The notes beneath the pieces were generated by a model. The model saw only the letters and a program-made list of their open reading frames with translations, searched no databases and was not told the origin of the DNA. This document shows, piece by piece, positions 1 to 9,429 of a stretch of DNA of 64,000 nt. This stretch comes from Helicobacter pylori (GTDB lineage: Bacteria > Campylobacterota > Campylobacteria > Campylobacterales > Helicobacteraceae): the NCBI RefSeq assembly GCF_030062585.1, contig NZ_CP071935.1:248001-312000 (forward strand), written 5' to 3'. Within the stretch, counting starts at the first letter, position 1; every line of letters begins with the position of its first letter. The position numbers and the translations under genes are program-made.

Positions 1-1669
1 CCATGTCATCGTTGCTATTACCCATGTCATCGTTCATATCGTTGGCGTTGTTCATGTCATCGCCCATGTCGTTGCCGTTGCTCATGTCGTCATTAGCGTT
101 ACCCGCATCATCGTTGCCGTTGTTCATGTTGCTCATATCATCAGTGTTACCGGTATCCGTATTGCCGGTGTCTGTGTTGCCGGTATCCGCGTTATTCATA
201 TCGCCGGTATTGTTGCCGCTAGCATCTTTATCATCAGTGGGGGTGTCGTTTGCGTTGCCGGTGTCAGTGGTGTTAGTGTCCATGTGATCATCGTTGTGAT
301 CATCGTTGGTGGCGTTGTTAGGGTTTATGAGTGCGTTACCCCCTTGATCTTTGCTGTCATTTGCATGGGTGTTGTCCATGTTGTTAATAGGCGTTTGTTG
401 CGCAGGTTGTTGCATAGGGTTACTCATCGCATCATTCAAATCGTCTCTGTCATCGCCATCAATTTTCAAACTCCCGTCCAAATAATTCCCCACCACATCG
501 CTGCTATGGCTTAATTGTTGCACGCTGTCTAGGGCTTTATCCACTTGGGCTTGTTGCTCGCTTGAAAGCCCTTTTTGATCTTTTAAGTCGTTGTCTAGTT
601 GGTTCAAGTTATTGTCTAATTTGTCTCTCACTTCCATAGCTTTATTGACCACTGAATCAATCTTACTAGGGATCGCCCCATCTTGCTTCATTTCTTTGAT
701 TTGCCCCACTAAATGGTTAAGCTCTTTGGCTTGAGAAGTTATCGCATCCACGCTTTTAGTGGGCATGGCTTTAGTGTGGAAAAGCGAATTGTCTTTGAGC
801 ATGCGGCTGTTGTCTAAATTGACTAAAGCGCTATTCAAGCGGTTGGTTTGAATGCCTTTGCTGAATTTGGGATCACGATAAAAGCTCATAAGATTTGCCT
901 GCTGTAAGGATTTATCGTCTTTATCGTCTCTGTCATCATCAGTAGGCGTATCAAGTTGGTTAATGGAAGCGTCATGGTCTAAAATCTCTTCTTGATCGAG
1001 CGCATACATGTAATTTTCTAACATCAAGTAGTCTTGAACTTGCATCATGAAAAACATGTTAGGGTAGAAACCATACATGCCATCATAAAAGTCATAAAAA
1101 TCATACATGCCCATGCCATACATGCCATACATACCATAATAAGGGCTATAGTAAGAGTTGTAATAGTTGTTACTCCTGTAATAAGGGCTTTGAGCCTTTT
1201 CATTCTCTTGTTGTTTTTTAAGATACGCCCCTACCACACTCAAATCAGCGAGCATCTTTTGAGCCGTTTTTTGATCTTTTAAAGAAATGCCTAAGGGGAT
1301 ATAAATACCGGTGCGGTAGCTATAAAAAGAATCCCTAGCGATGATTTTAAGGCAATATTTCAAATTTTTTTGCAATTTTAGGGCTTGCCTTAAACGCGCA
1401 TGCGCTCTAAAATTCCCCAAGATGCCGGAGTTAAAACGCATTTTTTCCACTAGCGCGCTGAATTTTTTCGCATCGCCATTAGCCGCATTGATATAGTTTA
1501 AAGCAGTAGCTCCCCACTCTTTGGTGCTGCTTTTATAACCCCCAAAATTCACTATTTTTGGCGTTAATTCCCCTTTTAATTGCGAATCTTTTAAGTCAAA
1601 CAACGCCCTATTCACGCTGATAGCGTTTAAACTGAGTGTCATTATAAAAAGTATTTTTATAGCTTTCAT
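1..1669 (-). CDS. Large secreted low-complexity protein, 5' part (HP0080-like), cut by window edge
   Basis: An open frame runs from an ATG at 1669 to the left window edge: at least 556 codons without a stop, 3' end missing. I do not recognise a domain. Residues 1-18 look like a signal peptide (MKAIKILFIMTLSLNAIS), so the product is probably exported. Residues about 10-155 are ordinary globular sequence. About 160-200 is a Tyr/Gly/Met-rich block (NSYYSPYYGMYGMYG). The middle is Asp/Lys/Gln-rich and probably helical. From about residue 440 the tail is almost only N, D, T, G, M and S, with TDTGN units and NDDM-type units. A -10 TATAAT lies at 1705..1700 and an AAGG Shine-Dalgarno sits just upstream of the start. 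The position next to horA matches HP0080 of 26695 from memory. Function is unknown; a surface or secreted protein is plausible. Confidence 0.8.
   Translation of the reverse strand, partial: MKAIKILFIMTLSLNAISVNRALFDLKDSQLKGELTPKIVNFGGYKSSTKEWGATALNYINAANGDAKKFSALVEKMRFNSGILGNFRAHARLRQALKLQKNLKYCLKIIARDSFYSYRTGIYIPLGISLKDQKTAQKMLADLSVVGAYLKKQQENEKAQSPYYRSNNYYNSYYSPYYGMYGMYGMGMYDFYDFYDGMYGFYPNMFFMMQVQDYLMLENYMYALDQEEILDHDASINQLDTPTDDDRDDKDDKSLQQANLMSFYRDPKFSKGIQTNRLNSALVNLDNSRMLKDNSLFHTKAMPTKSVDAITSQAKELNHLVGQIKEMKQDGAIPSKIDSVVNKAMEVRDKLDNNLNQLDNDLKDQKGLSSEQQAQVDKALDSVQQLSHSSDVVGNYLDGSLKIDGDDRDDLNDAMSNPMQQPAQQTPINNMDNTHANDSKDQGGNALINPNNATNDDHNDDHMDTNTTDTGNANDTPTDDKDASGNNTGDMNNADTGNTDTGNTDTGNTDDMSNMNNGNDDAGNANDDMSNGNDMGDDMNNANDMNDDMGNSNDDM
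145..190 (-). repeat. 15-bp tandem repeats encoding TDTGN
   Basis: Within the tail of the partial gene, a 15-bp unit encoding T/A-D-T-G-N occurs three times in succession with third-position differences. It is flanked by looser N/D/M-rich repeats at 1-120. The copies are in frame, so gain or loss of one unit changes protein length without breaking the frame. Confidence 0.7.
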
Positions 1670-1699
1670 TGATAACCTTAAAAAATATCTCTTGCGAGC

Positions 1700-1705
1700 A
1701 TTATA
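1700..1705 (-). promoter_or_regulatory. -10 element of the HP0080-like gene
   Basis: A perfect TATAAT reads on the minus strand 31 nt upstream of the ATG at 1669. No -35 is evident, which is normal for H. pylori sigma-80 promoters. Confidence 0.55.
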
Positions 1706-1860
1706 GACTATTTTTAGAAATCAAAATGGCTTTTGAAAACAAGCCAAAGTAAAAAATCAAATCCCAAAACAAAAGGTTCTGTTTTAAACGCTTCTTTAGT
1801 TTTTAAAAAACTTTCTTAAACAAAAACCTAACCCCCCCAACACAACAAAACAAACATCGC

Positions 1861-1905
1861 AAAAAAAAGAAAAAAGAAACCAACAGAGAGAAAACCCTCT
1901 ATTGG
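1861..1905 (-). terminator. Rho-independent terminator of horA
   Basis: On the minus strand a 9-bp stem (CCAATAGAG with CTCTGTTGG, one G-U pair) closes an 8-nt loop. It is followed by a long T-rich run (TTTCTTTTTTCTTTTTTTT). It starts 16 nt downstream of the horA stop codon. Confidence 0.75.
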
Positions 1906-1920
1906 AAAGAAGAAAAAGGC

Positions 1921-2688
1921 TTAGAAGTTGATCATGTAGTTGAAATAGATAGAGAAGTTCCTTTTATAGAACACATCTACCGATCCATCTACGCCTCTTT
2001 CTTTATAGAATTGGTTGGTGAATAAAGGCAATTTAAAGCCCACTTCAATCCCGCTGTGTTTAGAAAAATTGCTCCTGAAACCAAATTCCACAGGCATTTG
2101 GAAATAGCTCGTGTTCATGCTCGCTGAACAGCCGGCGGTGTTGTTGCAAATGTGCATTTGAGATTTCAAGTAGCTCTCTCCTTGAACGATAAACGAATCC
2201 CCTCCTAACCCAAAGCCCACGAACAACCCTGCTGTGTTATAGCCCTCTTTACTTTCATAGAAGTTATAGAGCGCATCAAAGCCCACGCCATAAGTGAAGT
2301 TATTCACTTGAGACGCGCCCTCCATGATTCCAAGCTGGCTCCCCACAAAGCTTAAATTCGCATGGTTATAGCTGTAGTATCCATAAGACCTAAAGCCAAA
2401 GCGTTTGGTTTTGCCAAAGAACCACTTATACCCTGCCATCGCATCTACCCCATACATTTGCCCGTAATTATTGGTGTTGATCACGCTTTGCGTTTCTTGG
2501 GCTGGAGCTGTTTGATTGCTGCCAAACATTGAAGTGTCTATCGGGGTGTTATTGTTAGCACCTGGGGTGCGGGTGGTGTTTTGGTTTTCTAAATTAGAAT
2601 ATTGAAACCCCCCTCCTAAAAACGCACCGCTTTTTTCTGCCATAGACACACTAAAGGCTAATGCCATACCTAAAAAAACCTTTTTCAT
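1921..2688 (-). CDS. horA: Outer membrane protein of the Hor family
   Basis: This is a 255-residue outer-membrane beta-barrel protein. It has a signal peptide (MKKVFLGMALAFSVSMA, then the mature start EKSGAFLGGG), the Hop/Hor N-terminal pattern GAFLGGGFQY, and a C-terminal alternating segment ending in Phe (FNYMINF), which is the barrel-assembly signal. Two Cys about 8 residues apart (HICNNTAGC) may form an extracellular disulfide. The gene is read as horA because it lies directly upstream of prfA and rpsT, where 26695 carries the split pair HP0078/HP0079; here the frame is intact. An AAGGAG site precedes the ATG. The exact function is unknown. Hop/Hor proteins are surface proteins, some of them adhesins or porins. 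Confidence 0.85.
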   Translation of the reverse strand: MKKVFLGMALAFSVSMAEKSGAFLGGGFQYSNLENQNTTRTPGANNNTPIDTSMFGSNQTAPAQETQSVINTNNYGQMYGVDAMAGYKWFFGKTKRFGFRSYGYYSYNHANLSFVGSQLGIMEGASQVNNFTYGVGFDALYNFYESKEGYNTAGLFVGFGLGGDSFIVQGESYLKSQMHICNNTAGCSASMNTSYFQMPVEFGFRSNFSKHSGIEVGFKLPLFTNQFYKERGVDGSVDVFYKRNFSIYFNYMINF

Positions 2689-3094
2689 TTAAAACTCCTT
2701 AATGTGAGAAATCCTAAGGATTTCTTTTTTTATTGCATTCATGCTATGGCGCAAAAATATAGGGGATCATCAAAATTTGAGAGTTGTCCTTGAATACATT
2801 CGCTTCTACAGAATACAATTCGCTCTTACAAATATTAAGCTTTTGAGTTATATCACAAAAAAGTGAATTTTTCGTTAAGAATGGGTTAAATAAATCGTTT
2901 TATTTTTTAAAAATGTATTTATATATATAAAGAATTTAAAATTATATTTAATTATATTTTATGGAAGCTTTTACGCTGTTTTTGTGTGGGGCGAAAATTT
3001 AGAGCTTTTAGGGTTTTTGGTCGTAGTGGGTGGCTATCTTAAAAAATGCTTGAGTGTTTTATCGCTTTTGTCGTATCGTTTGATGGTAAAAATC
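2689..3094. other. 406-nt non-coding gap with horA promoter and leader
   Basis: No gene is seen. On the minus strand there is a -10-like TATATT at 2761..2756, a perfect 8-bp inverted repeat at 2707-2725 in the horA leader, and the horA Shine-Dalgarno. The stretch 2890-2960 is extremely AT-rich. The 3094-3000 part is the unremarkable trailer of prfA. Confidence 0.6.
2707..2725. other. Perfect inverted repeat in the horA leader
   Basis: AGAAATCC and GGATTTCT flank a 3-nt loop and are followed on the plus strand by seven T. On the plus strand it resembles a small terminator. On the minus strand it would form a hairpin about 20 nt before the horA start, after the predicted transcription start. 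Confidence 0.5.
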
Positions 3095-4153
3095 CTATTC
3101 AAACTGGCTTTGAGCATGAGCGATTAAAGGGTTGATCACTTCATCTAAATTCCCTGAAAGCATGATTTCTTCTAAACTATACAGAGTTAAATTGATTCTA
3201 TGCTCGCTCAAGCGGTTTTGCGGGTAATTATAAGTGCGGATCCTTTCACTCCTGTCCCCACTACCCACTTGCTCCTTTCGGTCTTTGGCGTTAGCGAGTT
3301 GCTGCTCTTCAATTTGTTTTTCATAAAGGCGCGCTTTTAAGATTTTTAGGGCTTTATCCTTGTTTTTATGCTGGGATTTTTCATCTTGCATGCTCACGCT
3401 GATATTAGTGGGAAGGTGCGTGATGCGCACCGCAGAGTCTGTGGTATTGACGCATTGCCCCCCATGCCCGCCAGCGCGAAACACTTCAATCTTTAAATCG
3501 TTAGGGTTGATAGAAACTTCCACATCATCCACTTCAGGCATGATCGCTACTGTGATAGCGGAAGTGTGGATGCGCCCTTGAGATTCTGTTTCAGGGACTC
3601 TTTGGACTCGATGCGTGCCTGCTTCAAATTTGAGCCTTGAATACACGCCCCTACCCTTAATCAAAGCGATGATTTCTTTATAGCCCCCTACGCTGTTTTC
3701 GCTAGAGCTCACTATCTCTACTTTCCATTTTTTCAAATCCGCATAACGGCAATACGCCTTAAACAAATCCCCTACAAAAATGCCCGCTTCATCGCCCCCC
3801 GTGCCGGCCCTTAATTCTAAATAAATGTTTTTATCGTCGTTAGGATCTTTGGGGATAAGGAGTTGCTTAATGGCGGTTTCTAGATCGCTTTTTTTGATTT
3901 CTAAAATTTTTAACTCTTCTTTAGCCAGTTCGCTCAATTCCTTGTCTTCTAAAAGCTCTTTATTTTCTTTGATATTCTCTAAAACGCTCAAATACTCTTT
4001 ACTCGCTACAGAGATTTCTTCAATGGAGCTTTGCTCTTTGCTCAATTCGGTGAGTTTTTTAATATCGCTAACCACTTCAGCACTAGAAAGCAACGCTGTG
4101 AGTTCGTCGTATCGTTTGAGAATAGAAGAAAGCTTTTCAGCTAGAATAGACAT
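3095..4153 (-). CDS. prfA: Peptide chain release factor 1
   Basis: This 352-residue protein is a class I release factor that reads UAA and UAG and triggers peptidyl-tRNA hydrolysis on the ribosome. The catalytic GGQ motif is present in [18 protein letters not shown]. The stop-codon recognition tripeptide is PET ([19 protein letters not shown]), of the PxT type that marks RF1 and not RF2. The [10 protein letters not shown] segment of domain 2 is also present. The length is normal for bacterial RF1. It lies downstream of rpsT on the same strand, separated by a terminator-like hairpin, as in other H. pylori strains. Nothing looks odd. Confidence 0.97.
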   Translation of the reverse strand: MSILAEKLSSILKRYDELTALLSSAEVVSDIKKLTELSKEQSSIEEISVASKEYLSVLENIKENKELLEDKELSELAKEELKILEIKKSDLETAIKQLLIPKDPNDDKNIYLELRAGTGGDEAGIFVGDLFKAYCRYADLKKWKVEIVSSSENSVGGYKEIIALIKGRGVYSRLKFEAGTHRVQRVPETESQGRIHTSAITVAIMPEVDDVEVSINPNDLKIEVFRAGGHGGQCVNTTDSAVRITHLPTNISVSMQDEKSQHKNKDKALKILKARLYEKQIEEQQLANAKDRKEQVGSGDRSERIRTYNYPQNRLSEHRINLTLYSLEEIMLSGNLDEVINPLIAHAQSQFE

Positions 4154-4205
4154 GCAAGACTACCTATAAAAAGATGTGAGTGAAAGACATAACAATCTAA
4201 AAAAC

Positions 4206-4243
4206 TTAAAAAGAAGCCCAATAATAAAATCCATTATTGAGCT
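4206..4243 (-). terminator. Terminator between rpsT and prfA
   Basis: On the minus strand AGCTCAATAAT pairs with ATTATTGGGCT over 11 bp (one G-U pair) with a 7-nt loop, then TCTTTTT. It sits just after the rpsT stop and before prfA, so it would limit read-through from rpsT into prfA. Confidence 0.75.
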
Positions 4244-4268
4244 TAAAGAAGTTAAAAACGTCTCAAAA

Positions 4269-4538
4269 CTAAGCGAGAGCGATTTTTTTCACTGAAGCGT
4301 TAAGCCTTGAAACTTTCCTAGAAGCGGTGTTTTTCTTTAAAATCCCCTTGCTGACAAATTTATGCAACTCTTTATTAGCGATTTTCAAACGCTCTTGAGC
4401 TTTTGCTACATCATTGACAGCGACCGCTTCACGCACGGCCTTAATAATATTTTTAACTTTAGTTTTATAGAACCTGTTGCGTTCGGTTCTTTTAATGGTC
4501 TGTCTGATTCGCTTTTCTGCGGACTTATGATTTGCCAT
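4269..4538 (-). CDS. rpsT: 30S ribosomal protein S20
   Basis: This is an 89-residue, Lys/Arg-rich, all-helical protein starting [21 protein letters not shown], the classic S20 N-terminus. It binds 16S rRNA in the bottom of the 30S body. Length and composition are normal. It is divergent from glmM, with 89 nt between the two starts. Confidence 0.97.
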   Translation of the reverse strand: MANHKSAEKRIRQTIKRTERNRFYKTKVKNIIKAVREAVAVNDVAKAQERLKIANKELHKFVSKGILKKNTASRKVSRLNASVKKIALA

Positions 4539-4627
4539 AGCCTTGTTTTAATCCCTTTGTAATGTAAAATTTGGCATAATCCTATCTAAAAATTGATTAA
4601 AAATAGTTTAAAAGGTATTTTATAACG

Positions 4628-5965
4628 ATGAAAATTTTTGGGACTGATGGCGTGAGGGGTAAAGCAGGGGTGAAACTCACCCCCATGTTTGTGATGCGTT
4701 TGGGCATTGCGACCGGGTTGTATTTTAAAAAACATTCTAAAACAAATAAGATCTTAATTGGTAAAGACACCAGAAAAAGCGGCTATATGGTAGAAAACGC
4801 TTTAGTGAGCGCTTTAACTTCCATAGGCTATAATGTGATTCAAATAGGGCCTATGCCTACCCCTGCGATTGCGTTTTTAACCGAAGACATGCGCTGTGAT
4901 GCGGGTATTATGATAAGCGCAAGCCACAACCCTTTTGAAGATAATGGCATTAAGTTTTTCAATTCTTATGGTTATAAGCTTAAAGAAGAAGAAGAAAAAG
5001 CGATTGAAGAAATCTTTCATGATGAAGAATTACTGCATTCTAGCTATAAAGTGGGCGAGAGCGTCGGTAGCGCTAAAAGGATAGACGATGTCATAGGGCG
5101 CTATATCGTGCATTTAAAACACTCTTTCCCCAAACATTTGAATTTACAGAGTTTAAGGATCGTGCTAGATACCGCTAATGGCGCGGCTTATAAGGTGGCT
5201 CCGGTAGTTTTTAGCGAGCTTGGGGCTGATGTTTTAGTGATTAATGATGAGCCTAACGGGTGTAATATTAATGAACAATGCGGGGCTTTACACCCTAACC
5301 AACTGAGCCAGGAAGTGAAAAAATACCGCGCGGATTTGGGCTTTGCTTTTGATGGCGATGCTGACAGGCTAGTGGTGGTGGATAATTTAGGGAATATCGT
5401 GCATGGGGACAAGCTTTTAGGGGTGTTAGGGGTTTATCAAAAATCTAAAAACGCCCTTTCTTCTCAAGCGATTGTCGCCACAAACATGAGCAATTTAGCC
5501 CTTAAAGAATATTTAAAATCCCAAGATTTGGAATTGAAGCATTGCGCGATTGGGGATAAGTTTGTGAGCGAATGCATGCAATTGAATAAAGCCAATTTTG
5601 GAGGCGAGCAAAGCGGGCATATCATTTTTAGCGATTACGCTAAAACCGGCGATGGTTTGGTGTGCGCTTTGCAAGTGAGCGCGTTAGTGCTAGAAAGTAA
5701 GCTTGTGAGCTCTGTTGCGTTAAACCCCTTTGAACTATACCCCCAAAGCCTAGTGAATTTGAATATCCAAAAAAAGCCCCCTTTAGAAAGCCTGAAAGGT
5801 TATAGCGCTCTTTTAAAAGAATTAGACCAACTAGAGATCCGCCATTTGATCCGTTATAGCGGCACTGAAAACAAATTACGAATCCTTTTAGAAGCTAAAG
5901 ACGAAAAACTTTTAGAATCCAAAATGCAAGAATTAAAAGAATTTTTTGAAGGGCATTTGTGCTAA
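4628..5965 (+). CDS. glmM: Phosphoglucosamine mutase
   Basis: This 445-residue enzyme converts glucosamine-6-phosphate to glucosamine-1-phosphate for peptidoglycan and LPS synthesis. It has the start motif GTDGVRG, the phosphoserine loop ISASHNP with Ser99 as the phosphorylated residue, the Mg-binding loop DGDAD at 242-246, and the C-terminal phosphate-binding [10 protein letters not shown]. In H. pylori it was first named ureC because it lies close to urease, but it has no urease role. The stop overlaps the start of lspA, so the two are probably translationally coupled. A -10-like CATAAT at 4575-4580 may be its promoter. Confidence 0.97.
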   Translation: MKIFGTDGVRGKAGVKLTPMFVMRLGIATGLYFKKHSKTNKILIGKDTRKSGYMVENALVSALTSIGYNVIQIGPMPTPAIAFLTEDMRCDAGIMISASHNPFEDNGIKFFNSYGYKLKEEEEKAIEEIFHDEELLHSSYKVGESVGSAKRIDDVIGRYIVHLKHSFPKHLNLQSLRIVLDTANGAAYKVAPVVFSELGADVLVINDEPNGCNINEQCGALHPNQLSQEVKKYRADLGFAFDGDADRLVVVDNLGNIVHGDKLLGVLGVYQKSKNALSSQAIVATNMSNLALKEYLKSQDLELKHCAIGDKFVSECMQLNKANFGGEQSGHIIFSDYAKTGDGLVCALQVSALVLESKLVSSVALNPFELYPQSLVNLNIQKKPPLESLKGYSALLKELDQLEIRHLIRYSGTENKLRILLEAKDEKLLESKMQELKEFFEGHLC

Positions 5966-6432
5966 ACACCACTAAAAAAAGCCTGTTGGTTTTTATAGGG
6001 GTTTTTTCCCTTATTTTTGGCGTGGATCAAGCGATTAAACACGCTATTTTAGAGGGGTTTCGCTATGAAAGTTTGGTTATAGATATTGTTTTGGTGTTCA
6101 ATAAAGGCGTGGCGTTTTCCTTGCTCAGTTTTTTAGAGGGAGGTTTGAAATACTTGCAAATCCTTTTGATTTTAGGGCTTTTTATCTTTTTAATGCGCCA
6201 AAAGGGGCTTTTTAAAAACCATGCGATAGAGTTTGGCATGGTGTTTGGCGCTGGGGTTTCTAATGTTTTAGACCGGTTTGTGCATGGGGGCGTGGTGGAT
6301 TATGTGTATTATCATTATGGCTTTGATTTTGCCATTTTTAACTTCGCTGATGTCATGATAGATGTGGGCGTGGGCGTTTTATTGTTAAGACAATTCTTTT
6401 TTAAGCAAAAACAAAACAAAATTAAGGCATAA
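5959..6432 (+). CDS. lspA: Lipoprotein signal peptidase (signal peptidase II)
   Basis: This is a 157-residue polytopic inner-membrane aspartic protease that cleaves the signal peptide of diacylglyceryl prolipoproteins before the lipobox cysteine. It shows four hydrophobic segments. The catalytic pair is in [17 protein letters not shown] and [11 protein letters not shown], which are the signatures of family A8. It starts at GTG 5959 inside the end of glmM, a 7-nt overlap. The lysine-rich C-terminus (KQKQNKIKA) is cytoplasmic. It would process the small lipoprotein at 22.9 kb. Confidence 0.95.
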   Translation: MLNTTKKSLLVFIGVFSLIFGVDQAIKHAILEGFRYESLVIDIVLVFNKGVAFSLLSFLEGGLKYLQILLILGLFIFLMRQKGLFKNHAIEFGMVFGAGVSNVLDRFVHGGVVDYVYYHYGFDFAIFNFADVMIDVGVGVLLLRQFFFKQKQNKIKA

Positions 6433-6451
6433 TTACCCTTTTTAAATAAAA

Positions 6452-6527
6452 GGTCGCGTAGCTCAGTTGGTAGAGCACTACCTTGACATGGTAGTGGCCG
6501 CTGGTTCAAGTCCAGTCGTGGCCACCA
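6452..6527 (+). tRNA. tRNA-Val (anticodon GAC)
   Basis: A 76-nt cloverleaf can be folded by hand. The acceptor GGTCGCG pairs with CGTGGCC (G-U pairs allowed). The D-arm contains GCTCAGTTGGTAGAGC, the anticodon loop is TTGACAT giving GAC at 6485-6487, and the T-loop is TTCAAGT. The 3' CCA is encoded. It lies 19 nt after lspA and before the urease promoter. Confidence 0.95.
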
Positions 6528-6634
6528 TTATCACTCCAATTTTAATTCTCATTTTTTTGCGAGTTTTTGATCTTTATAAATTCTAAAGGGGTATTAAACG
6601 CGCTTCCAATAACGCTTTTATAGCACTTCAAAAA

Positions 6635-6669
6635 TATAACACTAATTCATTTTAAATAATAATTAGTTA
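6635..6669 (+). promoter_or_regulatory. NikR operator upstream of ureA
   Basis: The segment from TATAACACTAATTC to AATAATTAGTTA is an imperfect AT-rich palindrome about 52-86 nt upstream of the predicted ureA transcription start. This matches the published nickel-dependent NikR footprint on the H. pylori ureA promoter, which activates transcription when nickel is high. The acid-responsive regulator ArsR (HP0166) is also known to act at this promoter; I cannot delimit its site by eye. Confidence 0.7.
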
Positions 6670-6708
6670 ATGAACGCTTCTGTTAATCTTAGTAAATCAA
6701 AACATTGC

Positions 6709-6714
6709 TACAAT
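6709..6714 (+). promoter_or_regulatory. ureA promoter -10 element
   Basis: TACAAT lies about 63 nt upstream of the ureA ATG, giving a start site near 6721 and a leader of about 55 nt. A strong AGGAG Shine-Dalgarno precedes the ATG. Confidence 0.7.
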
Positions 6715-6776
6715 TACATCCAACCTTGATTGCGTTATGTCTTCAAGGAAAAACACTTTAAGAATAGGAGAATGAG

Positions 6777-7493
6777 ATGAAACTCACCCCAAAAGAGTTA
6801 GATAAGTTGATGCTCCACTATGCTGGAGAATTGGCTAAAAAACGCAAAGAAAAAGGCATTAAGCTTAACTATGTAGAAGCGGTAGCTCTGATTAGTGCCC
6901 ATATTATGGAAGAAGCGAGAGCTGGTAAAAAGACTGCGGCTGAATTGATGCAAGAAGGGCGCACTCTTTTAAAACCGGATGATGTGATGGATGGCGTGGC
7001 AAGCATGATCCATGAAGTGGGTATTGAAGCGATGTTTCCTGATGGGACTAAACTCGTAACCGTGCATACCCCTATTGAGGCCAATGGTAAATTAGTTCCT
7101 GGTGAGTTGTTCTTAAAAAATGAAGACATCACTATCAACGAAGGCAAAAAAGCCGTTAGCGTGAAAGTTAAAAATGTTGGCGACAGACCGGTTCAAATCG
7201 GCTCACACTTCCATTTCTTTGAAGTGAATAGATGCTTAGACTTTGACAGAGAAAAAACTTTCGGTAAACGCTTAGACATTGCGAGCGGGACAGCGGTAAG
7301 GTTTGAACCTGGCGAAGAAAAATCCGTAGAATTGATTGACATTGGCGGTAACAGAAGAATCTTTGGATTTAACGCATTGGTTGATAGGCAAGCAGACAAC
7401 GAAAGCAAAAAAATTGCTTTACACAGAGCTAAAGAGCGTGGTTTTCATGGCGCTAAAAGCGATGACAACTATGTAAAAACAATTAAGGAGTAA
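6777..7493 (+). CDS. ureA: Urease subunit alpha (fused gamma-beta)
   Basis: This is the 238-residue small structural subunit of urease, which with UreB forms the large (UreA-UreB)12 cytoplasmic complex that hydrolyses urea to ammonia and CO2. Residues 1-100 correspond to the gamma subunit of other bacteria ([20 protein letters not shown]). About 105-238 corresponds to the beta subunit (GELF and [12 protein letters not shown]). This fusion is characteristic of Helicobacter. A good AGGAG site precedes the ATG. It is 3 nt from ureB and forms the ureAB transcript driven by the nickel- and acid-controlled promoter. Confidence 0.98.
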   Translation: MKLTPKELDKLMLHYAGELAKKRKEKGIKLNYVEAVALISAHIMEEARAGKKTAAELMQEGRTLLKPDDVMDGVASMIHEVGIEAMFPDGTKLVTVHTPIEANGKLVPGELFLKNEDITINEGKKAVSVKVKNVGDRPVQIGSHFHFFEVNRCLDFDREKTFGKRLDIASGTAVRFEPGEEKSVELIDIGGNRRIFGFNALVDRQADNESKKIALHRAKERGFHGAKSDDNYVKTIKE

Positions 7494-7496
7494 GAA

Positions 7497-9206
7497 ATGA
7501 AAAAGATTAGCAGAAAAGAATATGTTTCTATGTATGGCCCTACTACAGGCGATAAAGTGAGATTGGGCGATACAGACTTGATCGCTGAAGTAGAACATGA
7601 CTACACCATTTATGGCGAAGAGCTTAAATTCGGCGGCGGTAAAACCCTAAGAGAAGGCATGAGCCAATCTAACAACCCCAGCAAAGAAGAACTGGATCTA
7701 ATCATCACTAACGCTTTAATCGTGGATTACACCGGTATTTATAAAGCGGATATTGGTATTAAAGATGGCAAAATCGCTGGCATCGGTAAAGGCGGTAACA
7801 AAGACATGCAAGATGGCGTTAAAAACAATCTTAGCGTGGGCCCTGCTACCGAAGCCTTAGCCGGTGAAGGCTTGATCGTAACGGCTGGTGGTATTGACAC
7901 ACACATCCACTTCATTTCACCCCAACAAATCCCTACAGCTTTTGCAAGCGGTGTAACAACCATGATTGGTGGCGGAACCGGTCCTGCTGATGGCACTAAT
8001 GCGACTACTATCACTCCAGGTAGAAGAAACTTAAAATGGATGCTCAGAGCGGCTGAAGAATATTCTATGAACTTAGGTTTCTTGGCTAAAGGTAACGCTT
8101 CTAACGATGCGAGCTTAGCCGATCAAATTGAAGCCGGTGCGATTGGCTTTAAAATCCACGAAGACTGGGGCACCACTCCTTCTGCAATCAATCATGCGTT
8201 AGATGTTGCGGACAAATACGATGTGCAAGTCGCTATCCACACAGACACTTTGAATGAAGCCGGTTGCGTGGAAGACACTATGGCAGCTATTGCTGGGCGC
8301 ACTATGCACACTTTCCACACTGAAGGCGCTGGCGGCGGACACGCTCCTGATATTATTAAAGTGGCCGGTGAACACAACATTCTACCCGCTTCCACTAACC
8401 CCACTATCCCTTTCACCGTGAATACAGAAGCTGAACACATGGACATGCTTATGGTGTGCCACCACTTGGATAAAAGCATTAAAGAAGATGTTCAGTTCGC
8501 TGATTCAAGGATCCGCCCTCAAACCATTGCGGCTGAAGACACTTTGCATGACATGGGGATTTTCTCAATCACCAGTTCTGACTCTCAAGCGATGGGTCGT
8601 GTGGGTGAAGTTATCACTAGAACTTGGCAAACAGCTGACAAAAACAAAAAAGAATTTGGCCGCTTGAAAGAAGAAAAAGGCGATAACGACAACTTCAGGA
8701 TCAAACGCTACTTGTCTAAATACACCATTAACCCAGCGATAGCTCATGGGATTAGCGAGTATGTAGGTTCAGTAGAAGTGGGCAAAGTGGCTGACTTGGT
8801 ATTGTGGAGTCCAGCATTCTTTGGCGTGAAACCCAACATGATCATCAAAGGCGGATTCATTGCGTTAAGTCAAATGGGCGATGCGAACGCTTCTATCCCT
8901 ACCCCACAACCGGTTTATTACAGAGAAATGTTCGCTCACCATGGTAAAGCTAAATACGATGCAAACATCACTTTTGTGTCTCAAGCGGCTTATGACAAAG
9001 GCATTAAAGAAGAATTGGGGCTTGAAAGACAAGTGTTGCCGGTAAAAAATTGCAGAAACATCACCAAAAAAGACATGCAATTCAACGACACTACCGCTCA
9101 CATTGAAGTCAATCCTGAAACTTACCATGTGTTCGTGGATGGCAAAGAAGTAACTTCTAAACCAGCCAATAAAGTGAGCTTGGCGCAACTCTTTAGCATT
9201 TTCTAG
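7497..9206 (+). CDS. ureB: Urease subunit beta (catalytic)
   Basis: This is the 569-residue catalytic subunit. All nickel-site residues are present at the expected positions: His136 and His138 (DTHIH), the carbamylated Lys219 ([12 protein letters not shown]), His248, His274 and Asp362 (SSDSQAMGR). The mobile-flap region MVCHHLDK is also present. It starts 3 nt after ureA with a GGAG site. An antisense RNA over its 5' part (5'ureB-sRNA) is described in the literature as an acid-dependent down-regulator; I cannot see its boundaries here. Three copies of an 11-bp sequence start at its stop codon. Confidence 0.98.
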
Positions 9207-9241
9207 GATTTTCTCTAGGATTTTTAATTTTCTAGGATTTT
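9202..9241 (+). repeat. Three copies of an 11-bp direct repeat at the ureB end
   Basis: TCTAGGATTTT occurs at 9202, 9214 and 9231. The first copy contains the ureB stop codon TAG. It looks like slippage duplication of the gene end, with no obvious function. Confidence 0.8.
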
Positions 9242-9272
9242 TGGAGCGTTCCTCCTTAAATCTTAGTTTTTA

Positions 9273-9320
9273 AGCTCTCTGACTTTTATTATTTATTAAA
9301 AGTTAGGGGCTTATTTTTTT
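9273..9320 (+). terminator. Terminator/attenuating hairpin between ureB and ureI
   Basis: AGCTCTCTGACTTTTA pairs imperfectly with TAAAAGTTAGGGGCT, followed by TTATTTTTTT. It would terminate or attenuate the ureAB transcript; read-through to ureIEFGH is known for this operon. Confidence 0.6.
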
Positions 9321-9353
9321 GTTTTTATTTTTTGTCAATTTACTATTTTTCTT

Positions 9354-9359
9354 TATGAT
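9354..9359 (+). promoter_or_regulatory. ureI promoter -10 element
   Basis: TATGAT lies 70 nt before the ureI start and just downstream of the terminator-like hairpin. It fits the known separate ureI promoter of the accessory part of the operon. Confidence 0.5.
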
Positions 9360-9429
9360 TAGCTCAAGCAACAAAGGTTATTCGTAAGGTGCGTTTGTTG
9401 TAAAAATTTTGTTTTGGAAGGATAAGGCA

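Noticed and set aside
3-514. Two plus-strand open frames at the left edge, rich in Leu/Val/Ser
   Set aside because: They are antisense shadows of the repeat tail of the minus-strand secreted protein; repeats in one frame keep other frames open.
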